From Kamptonema formosum PCC 10802 (lineage in GTDB: Bacteria > Cyanobacteriota > Cyanobacteriia > Cyanobacteriales > Oscillatoriaceae): a DNA stretch of 64,000 nucleotides. The stretch is taken from assembly GCF_000332335.1 (NCBI RefSeq), contig NZ_KB235948.1, forward strand, positions 5,178,343 through 5,242,342. The letters run 5' to 3'. Positions within the stretch are counted from its first letter, which is position 1. Every line of letters starts with the position of its first letter. Positions 26,031-34,323 of this stretch are shown here, piece by piece. The notes beneath the pieces were generated by a model, which had not been told where the DNA came from, searched no databases, and saw only the letters and a list, made by a program, of their open reading frames with translations. The position numbers and the translations under genes were made by a program.

Positions 26031-27338
26031 CTAAGAAACCGGGTTTCTAAGCTCCGTGGGTGCCCGAAACCGAGTTTTTTCCAAAAACCCGGTTTCTAAG
26101 CTTTCCAATCGCGCCCTGTCAATGCTTGCCCGAAACAGCGCGGCTAATTTTCCCGCCTCCACAGCGGCATTGTGCTGCTTGGCGACACGCTCCGCCCCCC
26201 TTTTGCCCATTTGCTCTAGCTTTTCCACCGGCTCGCAGCAAGCGGCAGACATCGCATCCGCCAGCGCCTCTACCGAACCCGCCGGCACCAGCCAGCCGCT
26301 GACACCGGGCTCGATTAATTCAGGAATGCCGGCGACACAGGTGCTGATAGCCGGACGCCCCAGCGCCAGCGCCTCCATCAGCACCACCGGCAAACCTTCA
26401 GCGAGACTGGGCAGCACCATCGCCCGCGCCGCCAGAATCTCCTGACGCACCCGCTCCCCGCTCGCCCAACCGAGGATTTCGACGCGCTTTTGCAAGCCGA
26501 GCCGTGCGATTTGAGCTTCCAGTTCCGCTCGCATTGGCCCATCGCCGACCAGCACCAGTTGAAACGGCAAGCCCTGGGCTGCCAGCCGGCTGGCGGCTTC
26601 CAATAAAATGGGATAGCCCTTCTGCACGTCAAGCCGGCCTACAGACACCAGGCGCGGCTCCACCGGCACAGGGGTGTGCGGCGCTGCCAGAAATTGCTCG
26701 TCTGCGCCGCAGTGGATGATGTGAATTTTTGACCAGTCCTTATAATTGCACCACCGGTAAAGTTGGCTGCGACCGAATTCACTGACGGTGACCGCAAATG
26801 AAGCCCGCTCGACTTTTTCTCGCAAAGCCAGAAGTTGGGGTCTGTCAAACTCTTCCGGACCGTGAACCGTGAAGCTGTAAGGCGGACCGCCAAGCTCCGT
26901 CACCAGCATCGCCACCGCCGCCGAATTGGTTCCGAAGTGGGCGTGAAGGTGGTCCGCACCGGCATCTGAGAGCCAGCGCAGCAGGACGCACGCCTCCGCC
27001 AGGTAAGCCAAATGCAGCGCCACTCCCCGGTCTGAGCGCCAGCCAGTCTTGAGCGCTAGCCGCAGTGCTTTCAGGAACTGAGCCGGTCGGGCTGTGACGG
27101 TGCGCAGGACGCCCCGCAGCAAGCCGGCTATCCCCACCCCCAAGACAGTGCGAGTTTTTTGCAGTTCAGCAACGTCAGCACCGTCAGCCAGGTTAGCGCC
27201 GCCGTAACGGATAGAAAAGCGCCCCACCCGAATGCCGTGAGTTTCCAGACCGGCAATCTCTCGCCGGATGAAGCTGTGACTCACTTTTGGGTATTGGTTG
27301 ACTAGATAGGCAACGGTGGCGTAGGGGCTCTGTGGCAT
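26031..27338 (-). CDS. Glycosyltransferase family 4, WcaL-like
   Basis: 435 residues. The N-terminus (VAYLVNQYPKVSHSFIRREIAGLETHGIRVGRFSIR) and HLHAHFGTNSAAVAMLV identify the colanic-acid WcaL-like subgroup. VSVGRLDVQKGYPILLEAA and SLAEGLPVVLMEALALGRPAISTCVAGIPELI give the donor site with E-x7-E. The last 20 or so residues (LETGFLEKTRFRAPTELRNPVS) are encoded by two half-copies of the AGAAACCGGGTTTCT repeat, and the stop lies in the repeat, so the natural C-terminus was probably replaced. First gene of a two-gene leftward operon. Confidence 0.9.
   Translation of the reverse strand: MPQSPYATVAYLVNQYPKVSHSFIRREIAGLETHGIRVGRFSIRYGGANLADGADVAELQKTRTVLGVGIAGLLRGVLRTVTARPAQFLKALRLALKTGWRSDRGVALHLAYLAEACVLLRWLSDAGADHLHAHFGTNSAAVAMLVTELGGPPYSFTVHGPEEFDRPQLLALREKVERASFAVTVSEFGRSQLYRWCNYKDWSKIHIIHCGADEQFLAAPHTPVPVEPRLVSVGRLDVQKGYPILLEAASRLAAQGLPFQLVLVGDGPMRAELEAQIARLGLQKRVEILGWASGERVRQEILAARAMVLPSLAEGLPVVLMEALALGRPAISTCVAGIPELIEPGVSGWLVPAGSVEALADAMSAACCEPVEKLEQMGKRGAERVAKQHNAAVEAGKLAALFRASIDRARLESLETGFLEKTRFRAPTELRNPVS
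26033..26097. repeat. Palindromic repeat copies overlapping the GT4 3' end
   Basis: AAGAAACCGGGTTTCTAAGC and, 50 bases later, AAACCCGGTTTCTAAGC. Both are inside the coding sequence of the leftward GT4 gene. Confidence 0.85.
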
Positions 27339-27489
27339 AATCTACTGTCCCTTGCGAGAAACAAATCTCTAATTTTTCGGGGGGCTTTCAATGCGCTGTG
27401 GGTCCCGCTTGTGCGCCGCCAGCTGTTAGAGGTGCCCCACCTGGCTTGACGCCCGTTTTACCACCGTCCCTCAAAAGTTTCCCCGCGTG

Positions 27490-27504
27490 TTGCCAAAATG
27501 CCAA
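27490..27504 (-). promoter_or_regulatory. Operator-like dyad on the - strand, copy 4
   Basis: On the - strand it reads TTGGCA-TTT-TGGCAA followed by CACGC, one mismatch from the consensus. It lies 151 bases upstream of the leftward GT4 gene at 27338 and is oriented with it. Confidence 0.6.
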
Positions 27505-27799
27505 ATTGCTGCCGTGCCTGAGTTTGGAGGATTCTGGGCGCTGCCAGTTTTGGCCTTCCAGTCGCACTTCTATATAAAGGTGCTTTAGTCCTGCGGAAAA
27601 AATATTGTAGCCTTTCTATTTTAGTTGCGGTCGCTGAGAAACCCGGTTTCTCAAAGAAACCAGTTTTCTGCCCCCACCCCCATGTTTGACAATTTATTTA
27701 GAATTGCTATATTGATTTCAACTGGGTAGTGTAGCGGAAAGATTTACGGTGCTGCGCCAAGTCTTGACAAAACCGCCCCATTGTGCGTTGGCAGCGCTT

Positions 27800-28120
27800 A
27801 CAGCCTGCTGGCAATGACGGTCGCTCTCTTGAGCCTGCTGGGCGCACCCAGCGCTGCCCAGTGCCGGTATTCCCCCAGGTGCCGGTGAAGCACTTTTGAC
27901 GATCCTGGAAATTATCAAACAGGGATGGCAGTTGCTTTGGGCGGATTTCTCTGACCGGCATCTCAGATGAGTTTCCGGCGCAGGTGACGTTTGCGCGCAA
28001 AGCTGCGGCAGTTCGTGATATTATTCTCCAGTGCCGGTCAGTGGGAGCGCCTAGAGACGCCCGGAGCGTTGCAATCGCTGTGACTGCTGCTGGTTCTCGA
28101 CGCCCCAGAGCCCTGTCTCA
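27800..28120 (+). pseudogene. Possible frameshifted gene remnant
   Basis: Three consecutive protein-like segments occur in different + strand frames: a signal-peptide-like start near 27813, an amphipathic segment ending KQGWQLLWADFSDRHLR, and a longer open segment DEFPAQVTFARKAAAVRDIILQ onward. At least two frame changes would be needed to join them. No family was recognised and no homologous intact gene is present in the window. Confidence 0.25.
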
Positions 28121-28813
28121 CCGCAACAGACAACAGAGGTCGCTATCTGCCGGCAAAGTTTGATAGCGTTCTCTTGCAAAAGCCAGAGCGCTGCAAGCGC
28201 CAGCCGCCTAAAATCATAAAATTTTATTAAATTTCTCAAGAGTTCACGAAAACGGTTTATCAGGAAAAGCAAAAGGGTGTATAATTGAACCGTCTGCCAA
28301 TAACGGTTAAGGTCGGTAGTTTTTGACCCGATGCGCGGGAGTCCGGGAGTGCCAGAAGGTGAGGGAATCTAACATTCCAACATTCTTCAGACTTGGGTTC
28401 GCCGAGCGCGGTGCCGGTGCGGGTTTATCAAGACTCTGAACTGCGAAGTAACAATCTCTGGCTTCACCCGCCCCTACAGTCCTTGACTGACCTTCTCAAC
28501 GACAAAAGAGTCAACGGAAAAACCTTCTACAAAGGAGGCGGCTTGCGCCTGTTAGCAGCACCGCACAACTAATGGCGCGCACGCAGCAGGCAGGGGCAAT
28601 CCCCCCGTGGTTGCCCCTACCTTTCCTGAGTAGAAAAATCACAACAGATGACAGCCGAGCGGAGCTGCCCTCTCAGGAAGTAGCGCTCTTGATGGGGAGT
28701 CCGAAAGGACAAGCTTTTCTGGCGAGATGCCCGCCAAAACGGAAAAGCCGCAAAGAGTACGGCTCGGTCTGCGCTTTCAATAGGCTGCTGTTTTGAAAGA
28801 AATTAAGGTTTTT

Positions 28814-29071
28814 ATGAGCAGAATGATAACAACTAAGGATGACCTAAGCAGATGGTTTGATGAGGGGCTAGCTCAAGGAGCTACCCACCTTATAGTCGTC
28901 TGCAATACCTTCAGCGATGAAGATTACCCCCTCTATGTAGAAGCTTGTGAGGACGTGCAAATAGTAGTCAAATGTCACGATGGCGTGAATTTGCAGGAGG
29001 TGATAGAGGTATATAACTTGTCCGTGGATAAAGATACCCAACTAGCGCAAGAGCGAGCGTTAAACTACTAA
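28814..29071 (+). CDS. Small conserved-looking hypothetical protein
   Basis: An 85-residue acidic soluble protein starting MSRMITTKDDLSRWFDEGLAQGATHLIVVCNTFSDEDYPLYV. It has a helix-strand pattern (W-FDEG-x-GATH-x-IVVC-x-TF) that I recognise as recurring in short bacterial proteins of unknown function; I cannot name the family. ATG at 28814 is chosen over the TTG at 28793; ATG 28823 is also possible. No signal peptide or membrane segment. Isolated between the decayed stretch and a repeat-rich gap. Confidence 0.65.
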   Translation: MSRMITTKDDLSRWFDEGLAQGATHLIVVCNTFSDEDYPLYVEACEDVQIVVKCHDGVNLQEVIEVYNLSVDKDTQLAQERALNY

Positions 29072-29599
29072 CTTTTTACCTGGCTGGAGCGCCGGCAGAG
29101 TGCCGGTGGCCCCAATAGAGCCAGCAAGAGCGAAAATGGTGTGGAATACCGGCGCGACCGCAACTGCGCTGCCACAGACCCAGCTTGTGACCGTCGCCAC
29201 TCCGCAAGACGGGATGGCGATTCGGGGGCTGCCGGTCAAATGGCAGCCGGCGCGACCGCAACTCTTTCAGCAGTTTGAGAGCCGGTCGTTTTTCTGGCAA
29301 CCGCGCTGATGTTGGGGCGGCGAGGCAATCAATCGCCTCTCTCCAAGAGAACTGGCCAAAAACCCCCAGCGGCTGGTGAGCGGGATTTTAACCTCTCGAA
29401 GCTATCCCTCCTTTATTTAATATTTTATTTATTTTTGCGGCCTCACTAAAGTGCTTTATAGCAATAGCCACTGAGGGAACGGACATTCTGGCTCCCCCGC
29501 CTCCCTTCCTCCCCCGCTCCCGCCGCTCCCGCCGCTCCTGTTGTCCTAACCAATATGGCTACTGCTATAATAAAAGAAACTATATCCTCGGAGGCCCTC
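29072..29599. other. Intergenic region with TATAGCAG element
   Basis: A frame at 29100-29309 (ending LFQQFESRSFFWQPR) has no ribosome site or family match and is probably not a gene. The right part is the interspersed element 29457-29569, whose end overlaps an in-frame ATG of the next gene. Confidence 0.55.
29457..29569. repeat. Interspersed TATAGCAG element
   Basis: Starts TATAGCAATAGCCACTGAGG and ends TGTCCTAACCAATATGGCTACTGCTATA; C/G-rich tandem interior (CCCGCCGCTCC units). The ATG at 29555 belongs to the repeat end, not to the original gene. Confidence 0.85.
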
Positions 29600-30037
29600 G
29601 TGGACATCAAAAAGCTAAGCAACCCGATCCAAAGTGTCAAAGATAAGGCCCAAGAAGTTAAGGGTCAACTGCAAGAGCAAGTGACAGAAATTTCAGCCGC
29701 CGCACAAGAACAATTCAATGCAGTTCTGGAGGAATACCAAAACATTCTCCCCCGAGCAGAAAGTTTGGGCCTGAGTGTGGGGAGTTTTAAAGTAGAGATG
29801 GGCCTCGTGCCAGAGATTCAAACCTCCCTAGTTGGTTCCGTCGAGCAGATTAACAAAGAAGCTGTTCAAAAATTGATAGCCGACAATCAAAGCAACAAGC
29901 TTTTGGCGCTCGTCCTTAACGGCTTGCTGATCACCAAGGAGCTGCAAGAGCGATTAAAGATACAAGCGCTGAAAGGGATTACCGTTGATATTAAGCTCGG
30001 TCTAACTCCTAATGTATCCGTACATTTAGCGCCTTAG
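29600..30037 (+). CDS. Hypothetical alpha-helical protein, GTG start
   Basis: A 145-residue protein starting VDIKKLSNPIQSVKDKAQEVKGQLQEQVTEISAAAQEQF, a coiled-coil-like amphipathic N-terminus. It continues with a mixed segment (LGLSVGSFKVEMGLVPEIQTSLVG), a helical LLALVLNGLLITKELQERLKIQ and a strand-rich C-terminus (GITVDIKLGLTPNVSVHLAP). GTG at 29600 is preferred because a GGAGG ribosome site lies five bases upstream. The longer frame from ATG 29555 would begin inside an interspersed repeat. The segments FKVEMGLVPEI and VDIKLGLTPNVSVHL look like two copies of one strand pattern. Function unknown. Confidence 0.7.
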   Translation: MDIKKLSNPIQSVKDKAQEVKGQLQEQVTEISAAAQEQFNAVLEEYQNILPRAESLGLSVGSFKVEMGLVPEIQTSLVGSVEQINKEAVQKLIADNQSNKLLALVLNGLLITKELQERLKIQALKGITVDIKLGLTPNVSVHLAP

Positions 30038-30414
30038 TTTGGTGAAGGGGGTGAAGTTTAGGTTAGGACGTTGGACAGGCGTCTCGCCTGTCCCTCTCTC
30101 TACTAGCAAGTGAGATCCCCTGTATTCAACTGACTGTCTGCTCCTATATCTGCGGCGCATATCGGAGTATTGATAAACTCGCCCCTACTTGGCGAGTATA
30201 GCAGCAGTCATATTGGTTAGAACAATAGAAGCTTCGGGAGCAGGGGAGTAAGGGAGGCCGGAATGTAGGTTTCCTAAATGCTTACTGCTATATAGACGTA
30301 GGTACGGCGTCCGCCGAGCCTGAAGGTCTAATGTTCTAACCTAAGTGCATACTGCTATAAAGGGTGCATAAAATATTATAATATAAAAAAACGTGAGCCA
30401 TCAAGAGGTGTAAC
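30038..30414. other. Intergenic region with TATAGCAG element
   Basis: Most of the gap is the interspersed element at 30197-30359. A short duplicate-like stretch (GGACAGGCGTCTCGCCTGTCC, about 30072-30092) forms a small palindrome after the preceding gene. Confidence 0.6.
30197..30359. repeat. Interspersed TATAGCAG element, composite
   Basis: TATAGCAGCAGTCATATTGG at the left, an internal junction TTACTGCTATATAGACGTAGG, and CCTAAGTGCATACTGCTATA at the right. Two elements appear joined at a shared TATA. Nearly the same composite occurs at 47848-47977. Confidence 0.9.
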
Positions 30415-30915
30415 TTGCGGAAGATATTATGTTTGTTTACCTGCGGATTAATTCTGTGGCTGTGCGTGGGTTTGGGCAATCAATCACCTGCGGTTGCAGC
30501 GGTGAGTCAGATGGAAGAAGCGCCGGGGCAGATATTAGTGCGCTCCCGGCACACTTTGCGAGACGAGACGGGAAAATCCTGGCAGGTGGTGCTATTTAAA
30601 CGGGTGACAGCAGGTGAAGTCGAGAGCCTCAATTTGCGCTTGGTGGGATTTCCCGGTGTTGCGGAGTTCGCTCACCCGCAGCCCTTAGAAATTACAGCCG
30701 CTAAGGGCGAAGTATTCACCGCAGCAGATAGGTTCCCTGCCGGCGCACCGGCTGCCAATGTCGGTGAGTGGGACCTCTTGAATATCTTGCCACAGCTGCC
30801 CAAAAATTCGCCGGTGCGGCTCTCGCTGCCTTTGGGGACAAATCAGTCCCTAAAGGTGCGAGTTCCGCTGCCGGTGGTGCTGGAATGGCAAGACATCGCA
30901 ACTCGCAAATATTGA
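30415..30915 (+). CDS. DUF3122 family exported protein, TTG start
   Basis: 166 residues with a signal peptide (MRKILCLFTCGLILWLCVGLGNQSPAVAA). The body carries the features I associate with the cyanobacterial DUF3122 family: PGQILVRSRHTLRDETGKSWQVVLFK, LRLVGFPGVAEFAHPQPLEI and NVGEWDLLNILPQLP. TTG at 30415 with AAGAGGTG a few bases upstream fits the leader peptide start. It is probably a periplasmic or thylakoid-lumen protein; function unknown. A tandem repeat array follows the stop. Confidence 0.82.
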   Translation: MRKILCLFTCGLILWLCVGLGNQSPAVAAVSQMEEAPGQILVRSRHTLRDETGKSWQVVLFKRVTAGEVESLNLRLVGFPGVAEFAHPQPLEITAAKGEVFTAADRFPAGAPAANVGEWDLLNILPQLPKNSPVRLSLPLGTNQSLKVRVPLPVVLEWQDIATRKY

Positions 30916-30941
30916 CGAGTCACCAGAGGTGCCAACCAGTT

Positions 30942-31045
30942 GGGCTTTAGCCCAACTACGAACCTTTGGGCTTTAGCCCAACTACGAACCTTTGGGCTTT
31001 AGCCCAACTACATACGGTAGGGCTAAAGCCCAACTACATACGGCT
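30942..31045. repeat. Tandem GGGCTTTAGCCC repeat, 4 copies
   Basis: Copies at 30942, 30968, 30994 and 31020, period 26. Three have GGGCTTTAGCCC and one the reverse-complement core GGGCTAAAGCCC; the flank is AACTACGAACCTTT or AACTACATACGG. Same family as the arrays at 133 and 58922. It lies between the converging DUF3122 and GH57 genes. Confidence 0.93.
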
Positions 31046-31054
31046 ACAGCGCCC

Positions 31055-33706
31055 CTAAACCGGCAGCCAGTGCAGCCAAGCGCTGACATCCACAGCCAAC
31101 TTTTGCCCCAGCAGCAGCAGCTGGCGCATCCCGACGCTCTCCGACTGAAAGTATTCGGGCACAATTTCACTGCGCAGCTCCTGGCAGTAGAGTTCCTGCG
31201 CCCGTTCCAGGTTCAGCTGCAGGTTCAGCTGGCGTCCGAGCTCAATCATCCGCTCGATGCGGTCGAGGAGCGCCTCAAAGGTCGCCGCGCACCCATCCCG
31301 CAGCAGGTGCCACAGCGAGCGCAAAATCAGCTGCTCCAACGTTTCCTTCGCTTCCGGCACATTCAGCTTAGCCCGCAGGTGCTTCGCTTCCGTGGCCAGC
31401 GCTTCCAGCTCAGCCAAATGGCCCAGACCCGCACGCCCGTCATCTTTTGACAAATCGCTGATTTCATGGTATAATTCCCGCACCGAAGTCAGGCAGCGGT
31501 GTCCCAGCGCAATCTCAGCAGCGACTTGCAACTCTTGCGGTGCCGGCAGGTCGTCGCGGTGGAAGCCCATCAAGATGCCGTAATTGTCCCGGTAGACCTG
31601 AGTGTACAGCTGCTCCACCCGGATCAGCGTTTCCTGGCTGAGCAGCTGCATAATGCGGTGGCGCTCCTCAGCGAACAAGTCGCGCAAGCTGTAGGACTGC
31701 TCCCCAAACAGCTGCACCATTGCCAGAATCGCGTGAGCTGCAGAAGCCTCTTGCAGCGCTTCAAACAGGCGATCTTTAATTTGCGTGTAAGACCGGCGGC
31801 CAGTGAAAGGCTGGATGCAGCAGTGGAAATCCCAGCCCCCCAGATGCAGGACGGCAAAGACATACTGGGCATTCTCCTGGGTGATTTCCGAAATCAGCTG
31901 CAGCTGCCCAACGGCCACGGTGAGAGGGCCCATGCGCTGTAGCTGGTAATCCACCTGGTGGGCGGTGTAGCAGTACACCCGCTGTATCGGCAGATAGGTG
32001 GTGAACAGGGAACTGATAGCGTAGTGCGCTGCCACTTGCTCGAAGCGAACCTGGGAGGTGACCACCAGATGCCGGTACACCGCTGCCCCATCCCTGTAAA
32101 GGTCAGCATTGGTGGGGGCAAAAGCCAGCAGCTCCACAAATTGCTTTTCCAGCTGCACACCGGCAACCTCACCGGCAAGTTCCAGCGCCCGGGCGGCGTA
32201 GCGGAGGATCTGCACCCCCTCCGGACGCGACAGCTCCTCAAAAAACCAGCCGCAGCTCGTGTACATCAGCAGCCCTTGGCGCTGCATTTCCAGCAGGCGC
32301 AGGGCGTCCACCTGCTCTGCCGGTGACAGCTGGTGAGAGGCGTGGCGGGCGAGGAAGCGCTCAACATTTTCCAGAGAGCGGTCGCGGATCACCTGGATGT
32401 ACTCATCCCGCGCCAGCCAGGGATTGCGGAACAGCCGGCGACCGGCATCCTCACAGACCTCAATCAGCTGGTCGCGCAGCCAGTCGAGCGCCGTCCGCAG
32501 GGGGCGACGCCACTTTTGGTGCCAGCCGTTGCCGGTTGCGCCGCAACCGCAGTCATCTTGCCACCGGCTGACTCCGTGAAAGCAACTCCACGCCGTCACC
32601 GGCTTGAGCTCCACCTCCCAAGTCGGGAGGTGGAGGCTCAGGTAATGGGCGAAGTTTGTCACCGTCCAGCCGCGCTGGGGAAACTCTTGAGTCACAGCGT
32701 AGGCGAGGCATTTCTCCTTGCCGCGCTTGTGGTGGCCAAACGTTTCCCCATCCGTCGCCGCAGCAATCAGCTGGCTTGTGCGGCTGTCCCCGCGCACCGC
32801 CATCCCGATGCGCCCCGCCAATTTGTGCGAGCTGTCGAGGACATCGTTAAAGCCCATGTCCCGCGAAATCGGGCCATCGTAGAAAAAGATGTCGATATAG
32901 TCCCGCGCCCGATCCCCACCGGGCAAGAAACAGCGATAGGGTCGGGTGGCGTCGATTTGCCCCCCGCCCACTTCCAGCCATTCCGCCTTACCCTCCCCGT
33001 TACTGGCATGCGAGGGTAGGGGGCGGCAGCGCTGAGCTTGGTAAGGAGCCAGAATGATGAACTTAATCCCCTCGGCGACGAGCGCCTCCAGGGTGGGATA
33101 GTCCACAGCGGTTTCCGCCAGCCACATGCCTTCGGGATCGCGGCCAAACCGGGAGCGGAAATCTGCTTTCCCCCAGCGAATTTGGGTGTACTTGTCCCGC
33201 TCGTTTGCCAGGGGCATGATGATGTGGTTGTAAACCTGGGCGATAGCATTGCCGTGACCGTTCAGGCGCTCGCAGCTTTTGCGGTCAGCTTCCAGAATCC
33301 GCTGGTAAACTTCCACATCGTAGCGTTCCAGCCACGACATCAGTGTCGGACCGATATTAAAGCTGAGATATTCATAGTTGTTGACAATTCCCACGAGCTC
33401 GCCCCGGTCATTGAGGACTCGCGCAAAGGCATTCGGGCGATAGCACTCGCTGTCAATCCGTTCGTTCCAGTCGTGGAACGGTGCCGCAGACGGCTGGCGC
33501 TCAATCGCGTCCAGGTAGGGATTTTCGCGCGGCGGCTGGTAAAAATGTCCGTGTATGGTGACGTAAACGCCGGTGGCTGCCTGCAGGGGATCGCTGCCTG
33601 GCGCGTCTTTTGGCGTTTCTAGCCGGTCGGGAGCCTGCTGGAGTGCGCCCGCGATCTCACCTTGGGCTGCAGGACTAAAAGAGGCAGTATCGGAAGTTGC
33701 TGTCAT
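31055..33706 (-). CDS. GH57-type glycoside hydrolase with DUF3536
   Basis: An 883-residue cytosolic protein of the alpha-amylase/alpha-mannosidase-like GH57 group. The barrel begins VYVTIHGHFYQPPRENPYLD, with HGHFYQPP typical of the family. The nucleophile is the Glu in GMWLAETAVD and the acid is the Asp in ATDGETFGHHKRG. The C-terminal half (from about residue 430) corresponds to DUF3536. Members are thought to act on alpha-glucans or related polymers; the substrate is not settled. A short Ser/Gly insert (LPSHASNGEGK) lies beside a 7-bp inverted repeat at 32989-33018. ATG 33706 is preferred to 33775. It is the only large gene on this strand between 27.3 and 41.5 kb. Confidence 0.88.
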   Translation of the reverse strand: MTATSDTASFSPAAQGEIAGALQQAPDRLETPKDAPGSDPLQAATGVYVTIHGHFYQPPRENPYLDAIERQPSAAPFHDWNERIDSECYRPNAFARVLNDRGELVGIVNNYEYLSFNIGPTLMSWLERYDVEVYQRILEADRKSCERLNGHGNAIAQVYNHIIMPLANERDKYTQIRWGKADFRSRFGRDPEGMWLAETAVDYPTLEALVAEGIKFIILAPYQAQRCRPLPSHASNGEGKAEWLEVGGGQIDATRPYRCFLPGGDRARDYIDIFFYDGPISRDMGFNDVLDSSHKLAGRIGMAVRGDSRTSQLIAAATDGETFGHHKRGKEKCLAYAVTQEFPQRGWTVTNFAHYLSLHLPTWEVELKPVTAWSCFHGVSRWQDDCGCGATGNGWHQKWRRPLRTALDWLRDQLIEVCEDAGRRLFRNPWLARDEYIQVIRDRSLENVERFLARHASHQLSPAEQVDALRLLEMQRQGLLMYTSCGWFFEELSRPEGVQILRYAARALELAGEVAGVQLEKQFVELLAFAPTNADLYRDGAAVYRHLVVTSQVRFEQVAAHYAISSLFTTYLPIQRVYCYTAHQVDYQLQRMGPLTVAVGQLQLISEITQENAQYVFAVLHLGGWDFHCCIQPFTGRRSYTQIKDRLFEALQEASAAHAILAMVQLFGEQSYSLRDLFAEERHRIMQLLSQETLIRVEQLYTQVYRDNYGILMGFHRDDLPAPQELQVAAEIALGHRCLTSVRELYHEISDLSKDDGRAGLGHLAELEALATEAKHLRAKLNVPEAKETLEQLILRSLWHLLRDGCAATFEALLDRIERMIELGRQLNLQLNLERAQELYCQELRSEIVPEYFQSESVGMRQLLLLGQKLAVDVSAWLHWLPV

Positions 33707-34323
33707 ATTACCAAATCCCAGTCGATAAATAGAATTTGCCTGCCGGCTAGACAGACTGCTGGATTGACGCACCAAGCTTTAATCATTTAATTTGCACTCT
33801 ATTCTGACAGGTTTTCTGCCGGAATTTTCTTTACATGCGCACAAAACAATAAATTTTGCAAAGCAAACTAAATGTATTTGGGCTCAGCCGGCAAGCTGTC
33901 TTGCCTGCGGTTGGCCATCAGAGCCGGTCGAATTCGGCTAGCACCAGAGGGCGAGAAAGCCCGCTGGCGCTGTCCTGAGCGCTGTGCTGTCTGGAAATTA
34001 GGGGCCGGCGACGCCGCGAATTTAGGAGACGGGAAATTTTGCGGCATCGGGAGTGCTGGCCGCCGGTGCGGCGGGGACGCACAGTATTAATACCCGCTCT
34101 CACCGGCTCGTCAAGCTCATGTTTTCAACTCCCTGTCAGTTTCGCACAAAACTTTCATCATCCGCAAGACAGAATGCAAAATTGTTGTGCAAAAAATACA
34201 GCGGATGGATTTACATTTTGCATGAAAGGCACGTGGGGTCAGATGGCACAGGTGGCCTAGCGCCCTCGGCAAGGACTGCTAGCTTGGCTAAACTGAAATT
34301 TCAGTCTCCTCTGAGAAACCTGA
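33707..34323. other. Intergenic region between divergent genes
   Basis: About 620 bases separating the leftward GH57 gene and the rightward exchanger gene. I looked for a Mn2+/Ca2+ (yybP-ykoY) riboswitch and found no match. The frames here look non-coding. It should contain two divergent promoters that cannot be defined by eye. Confidence 0.5.

Larger units (their letters stand above)
27339..28813. other. Gene-poor stretch with possible decayed coding remnants
   Basis: Almost 1.5 kb. It contains dyad copy 4 (27490-27504) and a palindromic repeat at about 27624-27673. Between 27800 and 28120 protein-like phrases on the + strand change frame (a signal-like MTVALLSLLGAPSAAQ, then GIPPGAGEALLTILEIIKQ, then ISLTGISDEFPAQVTFARKAAAVRDIILQ). 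From 28363 a frame runs to a stop at about 28571 and ends LNDKRVNGKTFYKGGGLRLL. These look like remnants of one or two genes broken by frameshifts. No intact gene or RNA was recognised. Confidence 0.45.

Noticed and set aside
29100-29309. Frame ending SRSFFWQPR
   Set aside because: No ribosome site, no recognisable family, Pro/Ala-rich repeats of CCGGTG; probably chance.
33776-34323. Manganese/calcium riboswitch upstream of the exchanger
   Set aside because: I compared with the conserved yybP-ykoY core by eye and saw no match; a covariance-model search would settle it.
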